DNA of 64,000 bases from Allobosea sp035944375 (GTDB taxonomy: Bacteria > Pseudomonadota > Alphaproteobacteria > Rhizobiales > Beijerinckiaceae). The stretch lies in assembly GCF_035944375.1 (NCBI RefSeq), contig NZ_DASZBE010000018.1. The stretch is one strand, 5' to 3'. The notes beneath the pieces are model-generated. The model saw only the letters and a list, made by a program, of their open reading frames with translations, did no database searches and was not told the DNA's origin. Made by a program: the position numbers and the translations under genes. The number at the start of each line of letters is the position of its first letter. Position 1 is the stretch's first letter. Below, piece by piece: positions 55,576 to 63,616 of this stretch.

Positions 55576-56748
55576 GTGCGAACTCAGGTCGCCATCATCG
55601 GAGCCGGCCCATCGGGGCTGCTGCTCGGACAATTGCTGCATCAGGCCGGCATCGACAGCGTCATCCTCGAACGCAAGAGCCCCGACTACGTCCTCTCCCG
55701 CATCAGGGCCGGTGTCCTCGAACAGGGAACGGTCGGTCTGCTCGACCAGGCCGGTGCGAGCGCCCGGCTGCATGCCGAGGGTCTGGTGCATGACGGCTTC
55801 GACCTGCTCTTCGGGGAGCAGCGCCACCGCATCGCGCTCGACGCGTTGACCGGCGGCAAGCATGTCACGGTCTATGGGCAGACGGAGGTGACGCGCGACC
55901 TGATGGAGCAGCGCCTGGCGCAGAACGGCGTCACCGTCTACGAGGCCGACGACGTCAACCTGCACGCGTTCGACGGCACCAGCCCCTATGTGACCTATCT
56001 CGAGAACGGCATCCCGCGGCGGATCGACTGCGACGTCATCGTCGGCTGCGACGGCTATCACGGGGTTTCGCGCGCCAGCATTCCGGCCGGCGCGCTGCGC
56101 ATCTTCGAGCGGGTCTATCCGTTCGGCTGGCTCGGCATCCTTGCCGACGTCCCGCCGGTCTCCGACGAACTCATCTATGCCCGCGGCCAGCGCGGCTTCG
56201 CGCTGTGCTCGATGCGCTCGGCCACGCGCAGCCGCTACTATGTCCAGTGCGGGACCGACGAGCGGGTCGATGCCTGGTCGGACCAGCGCTTCTGGGACGA
56301 GTTGCGCCGCCGGCTCGACCCCGAAACGGCGGAAGCCCTGATGACGGGTCCCTCGATCGAGAAGTCGATCGCGCCATTGCGCTCCTTCGTGGCCGAACCG
56401 CTGCGCTTCGGCCGGCTGTTCCTGGCGGGAGACGCCGCCCATATCGTGCCCCCCACCGGTGCCAAGGGGCTCAACCTGGCCGCCAGCGACGTGCATTACC
56501 TGTTCGAGGCGCTGCGCGAGCTCTTCCTCGACCGCTCGGAAGCCGGCATCGACGCCTATTCGCAGACAGCGCTGGCGCGGGTCTGGAAGGCGGAGCGCTT
56601 CTCCTGGTGGCTGACCTCGCTGATGCATCTCTTCCCGGAGCAGAGCCCGTTCGAGCAGCGCATGCAGCAGGCGGAACTCGACTATCTGGTCTCGTCCGAG
56701 CACGCGATGGCGGCGCTGGCGGAGAACTATGTCGGCCTGCCGTATTGA
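55576..56748 (+). CDS. pobA: 4-hydroxybenzoate 3-monooxygenase
   Basis: A 390-residue FAD monooxygenase that converts 4-hydroxybenzoate to protocatechuate with NADPH and O2. The FAD-binding GAGPSG is at 9-14; RIRAGVLEQGTVGLLD, the second FAD motif GDAAHIVPPTGAKGLNLAASDV (spread near 282-303) and the standard 390-residue length match PobA. The GTG at 55576 has GGGGAGG 5 nt upstream; an upstream ATG at 55513 would start inside the promoter region. No pca genes are in the window. Confidence 0.93.
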   Translation: MRTQVAIIGAGPSGLLLGQLLHQAGIDSVILERKSPDYVLSRIRAGVLEQGTVGLLDQAGASARLHAEGLVHDGFDLLFGEQRHRIALDALTGGKHVTVYGQTEVTRDLMEQRLAQNGVTVYEADDVNLHAFDGTSPYVTYLENGIPRRIDCDVIVGCDGYHGVSRASIPAGALRIFERVYPFGWLGILADVPPVSDELIYARGQRGFALCSMRSATRSRYYVQCGTDERVDAWSDQRFWDELRRRLDPETAEALMTGPSIEKSIAPLRSFVAEPLRFGRLFLAGDAAHIVPPTGAKGLNLAASDVHYLFEALRELFLDRSEAGIDAYSQTALARVWKAERFSWWLTSLMHLFPEQSPFEQRMQQAELDYLVSSEHAMAALAENYVGLPY

Positions 56749-56854
56749 GGCCGCCAGGGCATGGTTGAACGCGATGGGCGTAGGGTATCGACCCGTTGAG
56801 GGAATTGTCAGTTTCTGATGCCAACCTCACTTCGCGTGCAGGTGAAGAGCATTT

Positions 56855-57340
56855 GTGATATTTCTTTTGAAGCTAGTCGCGATCGCGGGCTTCACAGTCA
56901 TGGCACTTGCGGCCTTCGGCGTTGTGGCCGTCGCCGCAGTAGTGATGATATTGACCACACCCATTGAATGCGAACGACCAGCGCCGCAAGACGACCAGTT
57001 GATCTTCTCGGCCGTAAAATCTGTGGCGTCGCGCAAGATTGTTCAGGTCTACCAATACCAAGAGCGGGGCCTGTCGATCTTCCCTGGCGACGTCGTCAGC
57101 CCGATTTCTCCGTCCGAAATCATGCACATCAATCCGGACTGCTGCCAGATCACCCGCGACGAGCGCCAGATGCTATATCAGCCTGGGATTTGGATGCGGC
57201 GCGGATATGGTCCGTTCATTGAAGTTCGCGTCGAGTACGATGTGACATACGCAAAGAGGTCGGGCGAGCAGGGCGTTCAGCGCACTGACATGAACATCGT
57301 CTTTGACAAGTGCGGCAACGAGATCAACCTCGGGCATTAG
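56855..57340 (+). CDS. uncharacterised membrane-anchored protein
   Basis: A 161-residue protein of no family known to me. One N-terminal membrane segment (residues 4-34, LVAIAGFTVMALAAFGVVAVAAVVMIL) is followed by an extracytoplasmic part with four cysteines (C39, CC near 95, C153), which may form disulfides. It starts with GTG after AGGTGAAGAG. Base composition is visibly less GC-rich than its neighbours and codon use is less biased (for example ATA, TTT, TTG), suggesting recent acquisition or a fast-evolving orphan. Confidence 0.7.
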   Translation: MIFLLKLVAIAGFTVMALAAFGVVAVAAVVMILTTPIECERPAPQDDQLIFSAVKSVASRKIVQVYQYQERGLSIFPGDVVSPISPSEIMHINPDCCQITRDERQMLYQPGIWMRRGYGPFIEVRVEYDVTYAKRSGEQGVQRTDMNIVFDKCGNEINLGH

Positions 57341-57422
57341 ATTGCTGCCCATCCGATTCTTGAGCCCGCTCTCGCCCATTCAAACCCCTCGTCGTGGTGC
57401 AAGCCGTGGACACCATGCCTCA

Positions 57423-57454
57423 AAAGAGAAAAGGCCGCGCCTGATGGCGCGGCC
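57423..57454 (-). terminator. terminator of the aldehyde dehydrogenase gene
   Basis: GGCCGCGCC (57433-57441) and GGCGCGGCC (57446-57454) form a perfect 9-bp stem with a TGAT loop. On the minus strand it is followed by TTTTCTCTTTTG. It lies 27 nt past the stop codon. Confidence 0.85.
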
Positions 57455-57480
57455 CCGTCAGGCGATGGTCGCGACCCGCC

Positions 57481-58926
57481 TCAGGCCAGCGTGTAGGCCG
57501 TCTTGACCGTGGTGTAGAACTCCTTGGCGTAGGCGCCCTGCTCGCGCGGGCCGTAGCTCGAACCCTTCCGGCCGCCGAAGGGCACGTGGTAGTCGACGCC
57601 CGCGGTGGCGAGGTTGACCATCACCATGCCGGCCTCGGCATTGCGCTTGAAATGCGTCGCATGCTTCAGCGAGGTCGTGCAGATGCCCGAGGACAGGCCG
57701 AACTCGGTGTCGTTGGCGACGCTCAGCGCCTCCTCATAGTCCTTGACGCGGATGATGTTGGCGACGGGGCCGAAGACCTCCTCGCGCGAGATCCGCATGC
57801 TGTTCGTGGTCTCGGTGAACAGCGCCGGCTGGAGGTAGAAGCCGGGGGTCTCGCGGTTCAGGAGTTCGCCGCCCCAGACCAGCTTGCCGCCCTCGTCCTT
57901 GGCGATCTGGATGTATTTCAGATCCTGGTCGAGCTGGCTCTGATCGACCACCGGGCCGATATGGGTGCCGGCCTTGAGTGCGTCGTCGACGACCACGCCC
58001 TTCAGCCGCTCGATGCAGGCCTCGACGAAGCGGTCATGGATGCCGGCCTGGACGATCAGGCGCGAGGACGCCGTGCAGCGCTGGCCGGTGGAGAAGAAGG
58101 CGCCCTGGACCGCGCATTCGACCGCGACCTTGAGGTCGGCGTCGTCGAGCACGACGAGCGGGTTCTTGCCGCCCATCTCGAGCTGGACCTTCTTCATCGG
58201 CGAGGAGGCGATGCAGGCCTCCGCGACCTTGCGGCCGGTCGCGACCGAACCGGTGAAGGAGATGGCGTGGACGTCCTTGTGCTGCAGCAGCGCCTGACCG
58301 ACGACGGAGCCGCGGCCCATGACGAGGTTGAGCACGCCCTTGGGCAGGCCGGCGCGGTGGAGGATGTCGACCAGCGCCCAGGCCGAGCCCGGCACCAGAT
58401 CGGCCGGCTTGATCACGACGCAGTTGCCGTAGGCCAGCGCGGGCGCGATCTTCCAGGCGGGGATCGCGATCGGGAAGTTCCAGGGCGTGATCATGCCGAC
58501 GATGCCGACCGGCTCGCGCGTGATCTCGACGCCCACGCCCGGACGCACCGAAGGCAGCACTTCGCCCGACAGGCGCAGGCACTCGCCGGCGAAGAAGGCC
58601 ATGACCTGGCCGGCGCGACCGGCCTCGCCGATGCCCTCGGCCAGGGTCTTGCCCTCTTCACGCGATAGCAGGCGGCCGAGTTCTTCCTTGCGCGCGAAGA
58701 TCTCGTCGGAAGCCTTCTTCAGGATCTCGTAGCGCTCCTGCGGACCCGAGCGGCTCCAGGCCGGAAAGGCGGCCTTGGCGGCAGCGACCGCGTCGTTGAG
58801 CTGCTCGACGGTTCCTTGCGCATATTCGCCAACGACGTCATTGGTGTCGGAGGGGTTGATGTTGCGCGAAGCACTCGTGCCGCCGGCCCATTCGCCGGCA
58901 ATCAGGTTCTTGAACATCTCGGTCAT
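57481..58926 (-). CDS. aldehyde dehydrogenase, ketoglutarate-semialdehyde dehydrogenase-like
   Basis: A 481-residue NAD(P)-dependent aldehyde dehydrogenase. The catalytic cysteine is C284 (GQRCTAS), the general base E250 (QLEMGGKNP), and the cofactor region has TPWNFPIAIPAWKIAPALA and SFTGSVATG. The Pro-Ser-Asp N terminus and AAFPAWSRSGPQERY resemble the alpha-ketoglutaric semialdehyde/succinate semialdehyde group, which serves sugar-acid or amino-acid catabolism. GGGAGG precedes the ATG. It is followed by its own terminator and so is probably monocistronic. Confidence 0.9.
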   Translation of the reverse strand: MTEMFKNLIAGEWAGGTSASRNINPSDTNDVVGEYAQGTVEQLNDAVAAAKAAFPAWSRSGPQERYEILKKASDEIFARKEELGRLLSREEGKTLAEGIGEAGRAGQVMAFFAGECLRLSGEVLPSVRPGVGVEITREPVGIVGMITPWNFPIAIPAWKIAPALAYGNCVVIKPADLVPGSAWALVDILHRAGLPKGVLNLVMGRGSVVGQALLQHKDVHAISFTGSVATGRKVAEACIASSPMKKVQLEMGGKNPLVVLDDADLKVAVECAVQGAFFSTGQRCTASSRLIVQAGIHDRFVEACIERLKGVVVDDALKAGTHIGPVVDQSQLDQDLKYIQIAKDEGGKLVWGGELLNRETPGFYLQPALFTETTNSMRISREEVFGPVANIIRVKDYEEALSVANDTEFGLSSGICTTSLKHATHFKRNAEAGMVMVNLATAGVDYHVPFGGRKGSSYGPREQGAYAKEFYTTVKTAYTLA

Positions 58927-59035
58927 CAGGGCCTCCCACGGCGTTTTGTGTTCGCCGGGGTTTAGCCGCTTTGAGGCGCGATGGCCAATGCGGGCCCGGG
59001 CATCGGCCCTGTCCCGCCATGCATGATGGCCGCGT

Positions 59036-59692
59036 TCAGAATTCGGCGTCGAGTTCTTCGACGTCGTCGGGCTCGGTCTGGGCGGCCTCGATCCAGCGCT
59101 GCAAAGCGGGCCAGGCCGAAATCGTCCGGCAATAGGCCTGGCAGGCGGCGTCGAGCGCCACATCATAGGTCAGGAAGCGCAGACAGACGGGGGCATACAT
59201 CGCATCCGCCATGGTCAGCGTCTTGCCGAAGAGATAGGGCCCGCCATAGCGCTGCAGGCAATCGCGCCAGATTTCCGTGACGCGGTCGATATCGGCCTGG
59301 GCACCGGCCCAGACCTTGAAGCCGGGATAATGCGCCTTGAGGTTCATCGGCAGGGCCGAGCGCAGATTGGCGAAGCCGGAATGCATCTCGCCGCAAATCG
59401 CGCGGCAATGCGCGCGTGCCGCGGCGTCCTTCGGCACGAGGCCGGCATCGGGCCTGATCTCGTCGAGATAGGCGGCGATGGCGAGCGTATCCCAGACCTT
59501 GATGCCGTCATGCGTCAGGCAGGGCACGAGGAAGGAGGGCGAGAGCAGCAGCAACTCGGCCCGCGCCGAGGGGTCGTCGTTGGAGAGCATGTGCTCTTCC
59601 ACCTCGAGGCCCGCCATTATGCACAGCAGCCACCCCCGCAGCGACCAGGACGAGTAGTTCTTGCTGCTGATGGTCAATGTCGCGCTGGTCAT
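59036..59692 (-). CDS. glutathione S-transferase family protein
   Basis: A 218-residue protein with an N-terminal thioredoxin-like domain (TLTISSKNYSSWSLRGWLLCIMAG, LLSPSFLVPCLTHDGIKVWDTLAIAAYLDE) and an all-helical C-terminal domain (FGKTLTMADAMYAPVCLRF). The SSKNYSSWSLRGW opening marks a distinct bacterial GST subgroup. ATG 59692 with GAGG upstream is used; an ATG at 59701 is possible. Divergent from the PHA depolymerase across 175 nt. Substrate unknown. Confidence 0.88.
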   Translation of the reverse strand: MTSATLTISSKNYSSWSLRGWLLCIMAGLEVEEHMLSNDDPSARAELLLLSPSFLVPCLTHDGIKVWDTLAIAAYLDEIRPDAGLVPKDAAARAHCRAICGEMHSGFANLRSALPMNLKAHYPGFKVWAGAQADIDRVTEIWRDCLQRYGGPYLFGKTLTMADAMYAPVCLRFLTYDVALDAACQAYCRTISAWPALQRWIEAAQTEPDDVEELDAEF

Positions 59693-59748
59693 GAGAGGCA
59701 TCCTCTGCGGCAGCCTCAAATCTAGCAAGAGGCATTCCACTCCGGGAA

Positions 59749-59762
59749 GCGACCTAGATCAA
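59749..59762. promoter_or_regulatory. FNR/FixK-like half-conserved box
   Basis: On the minus strand the sequence TTGATCTAGGTCGC matches TTGATCTAGATCAA, a typical FixK/FNR form, at 11 of 14 bases. It lies in the divergent region, about 63 nt upstream of the GST start and 112 nt upstream of the PHA depolymerase start. The right half is weak. Confidence 0.35.
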
Positions 59763-59867
59763 TCTTGCGGAAACGACCTTTTGCAGTGCAACATCAAGCG
59801 GGGCGCGGGTCGCCGCCGGTCAAAGCCGGCACCGGCCCGCCGGGCTGTTCACCGAAGGCGGATTCCG

Positions 59868-61082
59868 ATGCTCTATCTTGCCTACCAGGCCCAGTCGGAT
59901 CTGATGAATCCGGCGCGGCTGCTGGCACAGTCGGCGATGGCGGCGCTCGGTGCCCGGGCGATGAGCGGCCAGCCGATGGACTGGCGCGCCACCGCCGCCG
60001 CCTATGAAATGGTGACGCGGGCCGGCCTCACCCATGAGCGGCCGCCCTACGAGATCGAGTACGTGCGCGAGGGCAATCGCGACGTGCCGGTGACCGAGGA
60101 GGTCGTGCTGAGCCTGCCTTTCGGCAGCCTGCTGCGATTCCGCAAGGACAGCGAGACGCCGCAGGCGAAGGTGCTGGTGGTTGCGCCGATGTCGGGCCAT
60201 TTCGCCACCCTGCTGCGCAACACGGTCGCGACGCTGCTGCGCGACCACGACGTCTACATCACCGACTGGCACAATGCCCGCGACGTGCCGCTGGAGGCCG
60301 GACCCTTCGGCTATGACGACTATGTCGACACGCTGATCCGCTTCGTCGAGACGCTCGGCTCCGAGACGCATATCGTCGCCGTCTGCCAGCCCTGCGTCCA
60401 GGTGCTGACGGCGGCGGCGGTGATGGCGCAGGCGGGCAACCCGTTCCAGCCGCGGAGCATGACCCTGATGGCGGGGCCGGTCGATACCCGCATCAACCCG
60501 ACGGCGGTCAACAAGCTCGCCATGGAGAAACCGATCGACTGGTTCAGACGCAACCTGATCGCGACGGTGCCGGCGCGCTATCCCGGCGGCGGACGGAAGG
60601 TCTATCCCGGCTTCGTCCAGCTCGGGGCCTTCGTGGCGATGAACCTGCAGCGCCACGTCAACGCGCATATCGACATGTTCCTCCATCTCGCCACGGGCGA
60701 GACCGAGGAGGCGAAGAAGATCAAGGCGTTCTACGACGAGTACTTCGCCGTGCTCGACCTGCCGGCGGAGTTCTATCTCGAGACCGTGCAGTGGATTTTC
60801 CAGGAGGCGCGGCTGGCGGCGCGCACCCTGACCTATCGGGGCGAGCCGGTTGATTGCCGCGCCATCCGGCGCACAGCCCTGCTGACGGTCGAAGGCGAGC
60901 GGGACGACATCTGCGCGCTCGGCCAGACCTCGGCGGCGCATGACCTCTGCTCGGGGCTGAAGCCCTTCCGCAAGCGCCACCACATGCAGGCCGGTGTCGG
61001 CCATTACGGCGTCTTCTCGGGCCGCAAATGGGACGGTCAGATCTACCCGATCGTCCGCAACATGATCCTGGCCAACAGCTGA
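59868..61082 (+). CDS. phaZ: intracellular polyhydroxyalkanoate depolymerase
   Basis: A 404-residue alpha/beta hydrolase of the PhaZ intracellular type that mobilises stored polyhydroxybutyrate. The nucleophile region AVCQPCVQVLTAA carries C173, and family landmarks VVAPMSGHFATLLRNTV, DWHNARDVPLEAGPFGYDDY and GVGHYGVFSGRKWDG (catalytic histidine) are present; the cysteine nucleophile is characteristic of this group. The ATG has no strong ribosome site. Its neighbours give no PHA synthase in this window. A possible FNR/FixK box lies upstream. Confidence 0.92.
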   Translation: MLYLAYQAQSDLMNPARLLAQSAMAALGARAMSGQPMDWRATAAAYEMVTRAGLTHERPPYEIEYVREGNRDVPVTEEVVLSLPFGSLLRFRKDSETPQAKVLVVAPMSGHFATLLRNTVATLLRDHDVYITDWHNARDVPLEAGPFGYDDYVDTLIRFVETLGSETHIVAVCQPCVQVLTAAAVMAQAGNPFQPRSMTLMAGPVDTRINPTAVNKLAMEKPIDWFRRNLIATVPARYPGGGRKVYPGFVQLGAFVAMNLQRHVNAHIDMFLHLATGETEEAKKIKAFYDEYFAVLDLPAEFYLETVQWIFQEARLAARTLTYRGEPVDCRAIRRTALLTVEGERDDICALGQTSAAHDLCSGLKPFRKRHHMQAGVGHYGVFSGRKWDGQIYPIVRNMILANS

Positions 61083-61091
61083 GCGGCGCGC

Positions 61092-61244
61092 CTACTTCTC
61101 CTTGATCGACAGCCCGTTCTTGCCGACCGAGATCTCGACGCCTTCAGGCTGCTTCTTCTCCTGGTAGAGCGCATAGCCGGTGGCGGCGAGGCCGACGACG
61201 AGAGCGAAGACGAGGGCAACGAGAACCTGACGCGAAGCGAGCAT
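61092..61244 (-). CDS. 50-residue single-span membrane peptide
   Basis: Encodes MLASRQVLVALVFALVVGLA, then ATGYALYQEKKQPEGVEISVGKNGLSIKEK. An N-terminal hydrophobic helix (residues 7-27) is followed by a charged, lysine-rich tail. It ends 9 nt from the convergent phaZ stop. I know no named family. The coding frame has clean hydrophobic/charged segregation and high third-position GC, which supports it as real. Confidence 0.65.
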   Translation of the reverse strand: MLASRQVLVALVFALVVGLAATGYALYQEKKQPEGVEISVGKNGLSIKEK

Positions 61245-61390
61245 GTGACAATCCGAATGTTGAACCGCATGGGCTGCGGCGCGTTGACAACCCGCCAGCC
61301 GCGGTCAGGTTCCGGCCTCGCGCATTGAAGGCCCCGTCAAGGCCGGCCGCGAGGCCTGTCGGCAGGCGGCGAGACCTCAGGAGGATTACG

Positions 61391-61879
61391 ATGTCCGACA
61401 CCGATCTGCAGGAGGCGGTCTGGGCTGCGCTCGAGCGCCTCTCGGTCTGTATGGTGACGACGGCGGCGGAGAACGTGATCCGCACGCGACCGATGTCGGG
61501 CCATGTCGATCGCGACAATCACCGCATCCTGTTCATCATTCACCGGCATGCCGGGATCGTCACCGAGGCGGGTCAGTCTGCCGGCGTCTCGATCGCACTG
61601 AGCGAGGAGCACCGGAACTTCCATGCGGCGATCCGCTGCTCGGCCGTCGAGATCGAGGATCGCGAGCTGCTGGCGTCGATCTGGACGCCGATGACGGGAG
61701 CCTGGTTTCCCCGCGGCCCTGAGGATCCCGACGCGACCCTGCTGGCGCTGGCGCCGATCTCGGCCGACATCTGGAACGGACCGTCGAGCGGCGTCCTCGT
61801 CGCTTTCAAACTCGCCACCGCCCGCCTGCTCGGGCGGCAGCCCGATCTCGGCGTCAACACCACCATCGACATGCGCTGA
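61391..61879 (+). CDS. pyridoxamine 5'-phosphate oxidase-fold (general stress) protein
   Basis: A 162-residue split-barrel flavin-binding-like protein (MSDTDLQEAVWAALERLSVC) with MVTTAAENVIRTRPMSGHVD, HRILFIIHRHAGIV and SVEIEDRELL-type strands, as in the general stress protein 26 group. AGGAGG lies 7 nt before the ATG. Function probably flavin- or F420-type cofactor binding; not classical PdxH. No operon partner; convergent with the PAP2 gene. Confidence 0.85.
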   Translation: MSDTDLQEAVWAALERLSVCMVTTAAENVIRTRPMSGHVDRDNHRILFIIHRHAGIVTEAGQSAGVSIALSEEHRNFHAAIRCSAVEIEDRELLASIWTPMTGAWFPRGPEDPDATLLALAPISADIWNGPSSGVLVAFKLATARLLGRQPDLGVNTTIDMR

Positions 61880-61900
61880 GCCCGCGCTGTCCGGTCCAGC

Positions 61901-62578
61901 TCAGCCGGAGGCGCGTACGGTATCGGGGTTCAAGCCCTCCGCCCGCGCCATGCGGCGGCCGAGAATGGCGACCGACAGGCTCGACCAGGCGATACCCAGG
62001 CACCAGCCGCCGATGACGTCGGTCGGCCAGTGGACGCCGAGATAGATGCGGCTCATTCCGATCATCACGATCATCCCCCAGGCGAGCACGAGGCACAGAC
62101 GGGTGATGTCGTCCCGCCGTGCCGCGAGACCGACGAAGCCGGCGATGCTGAGCAGGGTGACGGCCGAGAGGAAGGCGTGACCGCTCGGGAAGCTGGCGGT
62201 GAAGGTCAGGGCTGCATGTTCGACGATGTCAGGCCGGTCCCGCCCGATCAGGGTCTTCAGGACGGTCGAGACGGCGGTCGCCCCGGTCACGGTCAGGACG
62301 AGGCCGACCGCGAGGTGCCGATGGCGGCAGAGCCACAGGGTCAGGCCGGCTGCGATCGTCATCATGCCGAGCCCGACGGTGCTGCCGAAGGCGGTGATGT
62401 CCCGCACGGCTTCCCGCAGCCAGGCCGGGCCGACCGGCATGGAGGGGTCGCCGGCCTCGCGAAACAGCAGGACGATGCTCCGGTCGAAGGCGAAGCTGCG
62501 ACCGGACGCGATGAACAGCGCCAGGGCCAGGAAGACGAAGGCGGCGGCAACGGGAATGAGGATGCGCGGCTGGAGCAA
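61901..62578 (-). CDS. PAP2 family lipid phosphatase
   Basis: A 225-residue six-helix membrane phosphatase with all three PAP2 motifs: KTLIGRDRPD, SFPSGHAF and SRIYLGVHWPTDVIGG. It probably removes phosphate from undecaprenyl pyrophosphate, phosphatidic acid or similar lipids. The TTG at 62578 is chosen because a perfect GGAGGTGA lies 7 nt upstream; starting at the TTG of 62599 would place that site inside the gene. It lies just after the diacylglycerol-kinase-like gene on the same strand, which may make a lipid-phosphate pair. Confidence 0.9.
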   Translation of the reverse strand: MLQPRILIPVAAAFVFLALALFIASGRSFAFDRSIVLLFREAGDPSMPVGPAWLREAVRDITAFGSTVGLGMMTIAAGLTLWLCRHRHLAVGLVLTVTGATAVSTVLKTLIGRDRPDIVEHAALTFTASFPSGHAFLSAVTLLSIAGFVGLAARRDDITRLCLVLAWGMIVMIGMSRIYLGVHWPTDVIGGWCLGIAWSSLSVAILGRRMARAEGLNPDTVRASG

Positions 62579-62653
62579 GAAGAGGTCACCTCCGGTCAAG
62601 AGCTGCCGCCCGGGAACATGGGAGGGCCGGCCCCCAGTGCAACGGCCAAGGGT

Positions 62654-63559
62654 TCAGCCCAGCCTGTCGCGAGCCGCGATGAGCCGGATTGCGGTGGGCA
62701 GGAGCCTGTAGACGAGCGGACCCGCCTTGCGTTCGACCTCGCCGTCGAAGGTGATATGGCCACGCCGCTTGTCCCGGCGTGTCAGGGTCACCTCCGATCC
62801 CGTGAAGGATAGCAGGTCGGGCGATGTGCGCCACCGGCCGGACACCACCGACAACGCCGCCTTGCAGCGGGAGTAGAGCCCGCCGGCGTTGAGGATGTGG
62901 ACCTCGAAGACGCCGCCGTCGAGCCGCGGGCGACGCCACTCGCTGCCCTCGAAACCATTGACGGTGACGAGCACCGCATCGGCCTCGACGAGGCGGCGTT
63001 CCTCGCCACACCCCAGGTCGATGGCGACCGTGATCGGCCGCGTGAACAGGATCGAGCGCGTGGCGGCCATGACGAAGGCCATGGCGCGGCTGAACGGAAA
63101 GCGCCGCCGCGCATATTCGCGCTCGCGGGCCATCAGGCTGAAGAAGCCCATGCCGGACAGCGAATGGAACAGGCGGTCATTGACGCTGCCGACATCGAGC
63201 GTCACCGGCTCTCCCTTGCAGAGCGCGGCGATCTGCTCCTCCAGCGTGCCGGTCAAGCCGAGATCGCGGCCCAGAACGTTGACCGTTCCCAGAGGCAGGA
63301 CCCCGACGGGCCGGCCGGCATGCATCAGGAGCGGAAGCACCCCGTTCAGCGTGCCGTCGCCCCCGGCGATCACGGGGACCGTTCCGGTATCCTCGATCGC
63401 CAGAGCCAGCGCATCGTCGAGTTCGCGGGGATGGACCATGCGCACCTGCGCGGAGCACCCGGCGGCCTGGAAGGCCGTGACGATGCGGGCTTCGAACGCC
63501 TCCGCCCCTGCCTCGAGAACGGTGCCGGCCCGGGCGTTGACGACGACGGTGTGATGCAT
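62654..63559 (-). CDS. diacylglycerol/lipid kinase family protein
   Basis: A 301-residue protein of the DAGK catalytic (YegS/DgkB) family, which phosphorylates diacylglycerol or a similar lipid. The glycine-rich nucleotide loop is AGGDGTLNGVLPLLM (GGDGT at 66-70), followed by LPLGTVNVLGRDLGL with Val in place of the usual Ala in GTxN. The C-terminal beta domain (YRLLPTAIRLI) is intact. It lies 75 nt upstream of the PAP2 gene. Confidence 0.9.
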   Translation of the reverse strand: MHHTVVVNARAGTVLEAGAEAFEARIVTAFQAAGCSAQVRMVHPRELDDALALAIEDTGTVPVIAGGDGTLNGVLPLLMHAGRPVGVLPLGTVNVLGRDLGLTGTLEEQIAALCKGEPVTLDVGSVNDRLFHSLSGMGFFSLMAREREYARRRFPFSRAMAFVMAATRSILFTRPITVAIDLGCGEERRLVEADAVLVTVNGFEGSEWRRPRLDGGVFEVHILNAGGLYSRCKAALSVVSGRWRTSPDLLSFTGSEVTLTRRDKRRGHITFDGEVERKAGPLVYRLLPTAIRLIAARDRLG

Positions 63560-63616
63560 GGACCTGGAGGGTGAGAGGCTTGATCGCGCCCCGTCAAGGA
63601 GCGTCGGCGCACAGGT

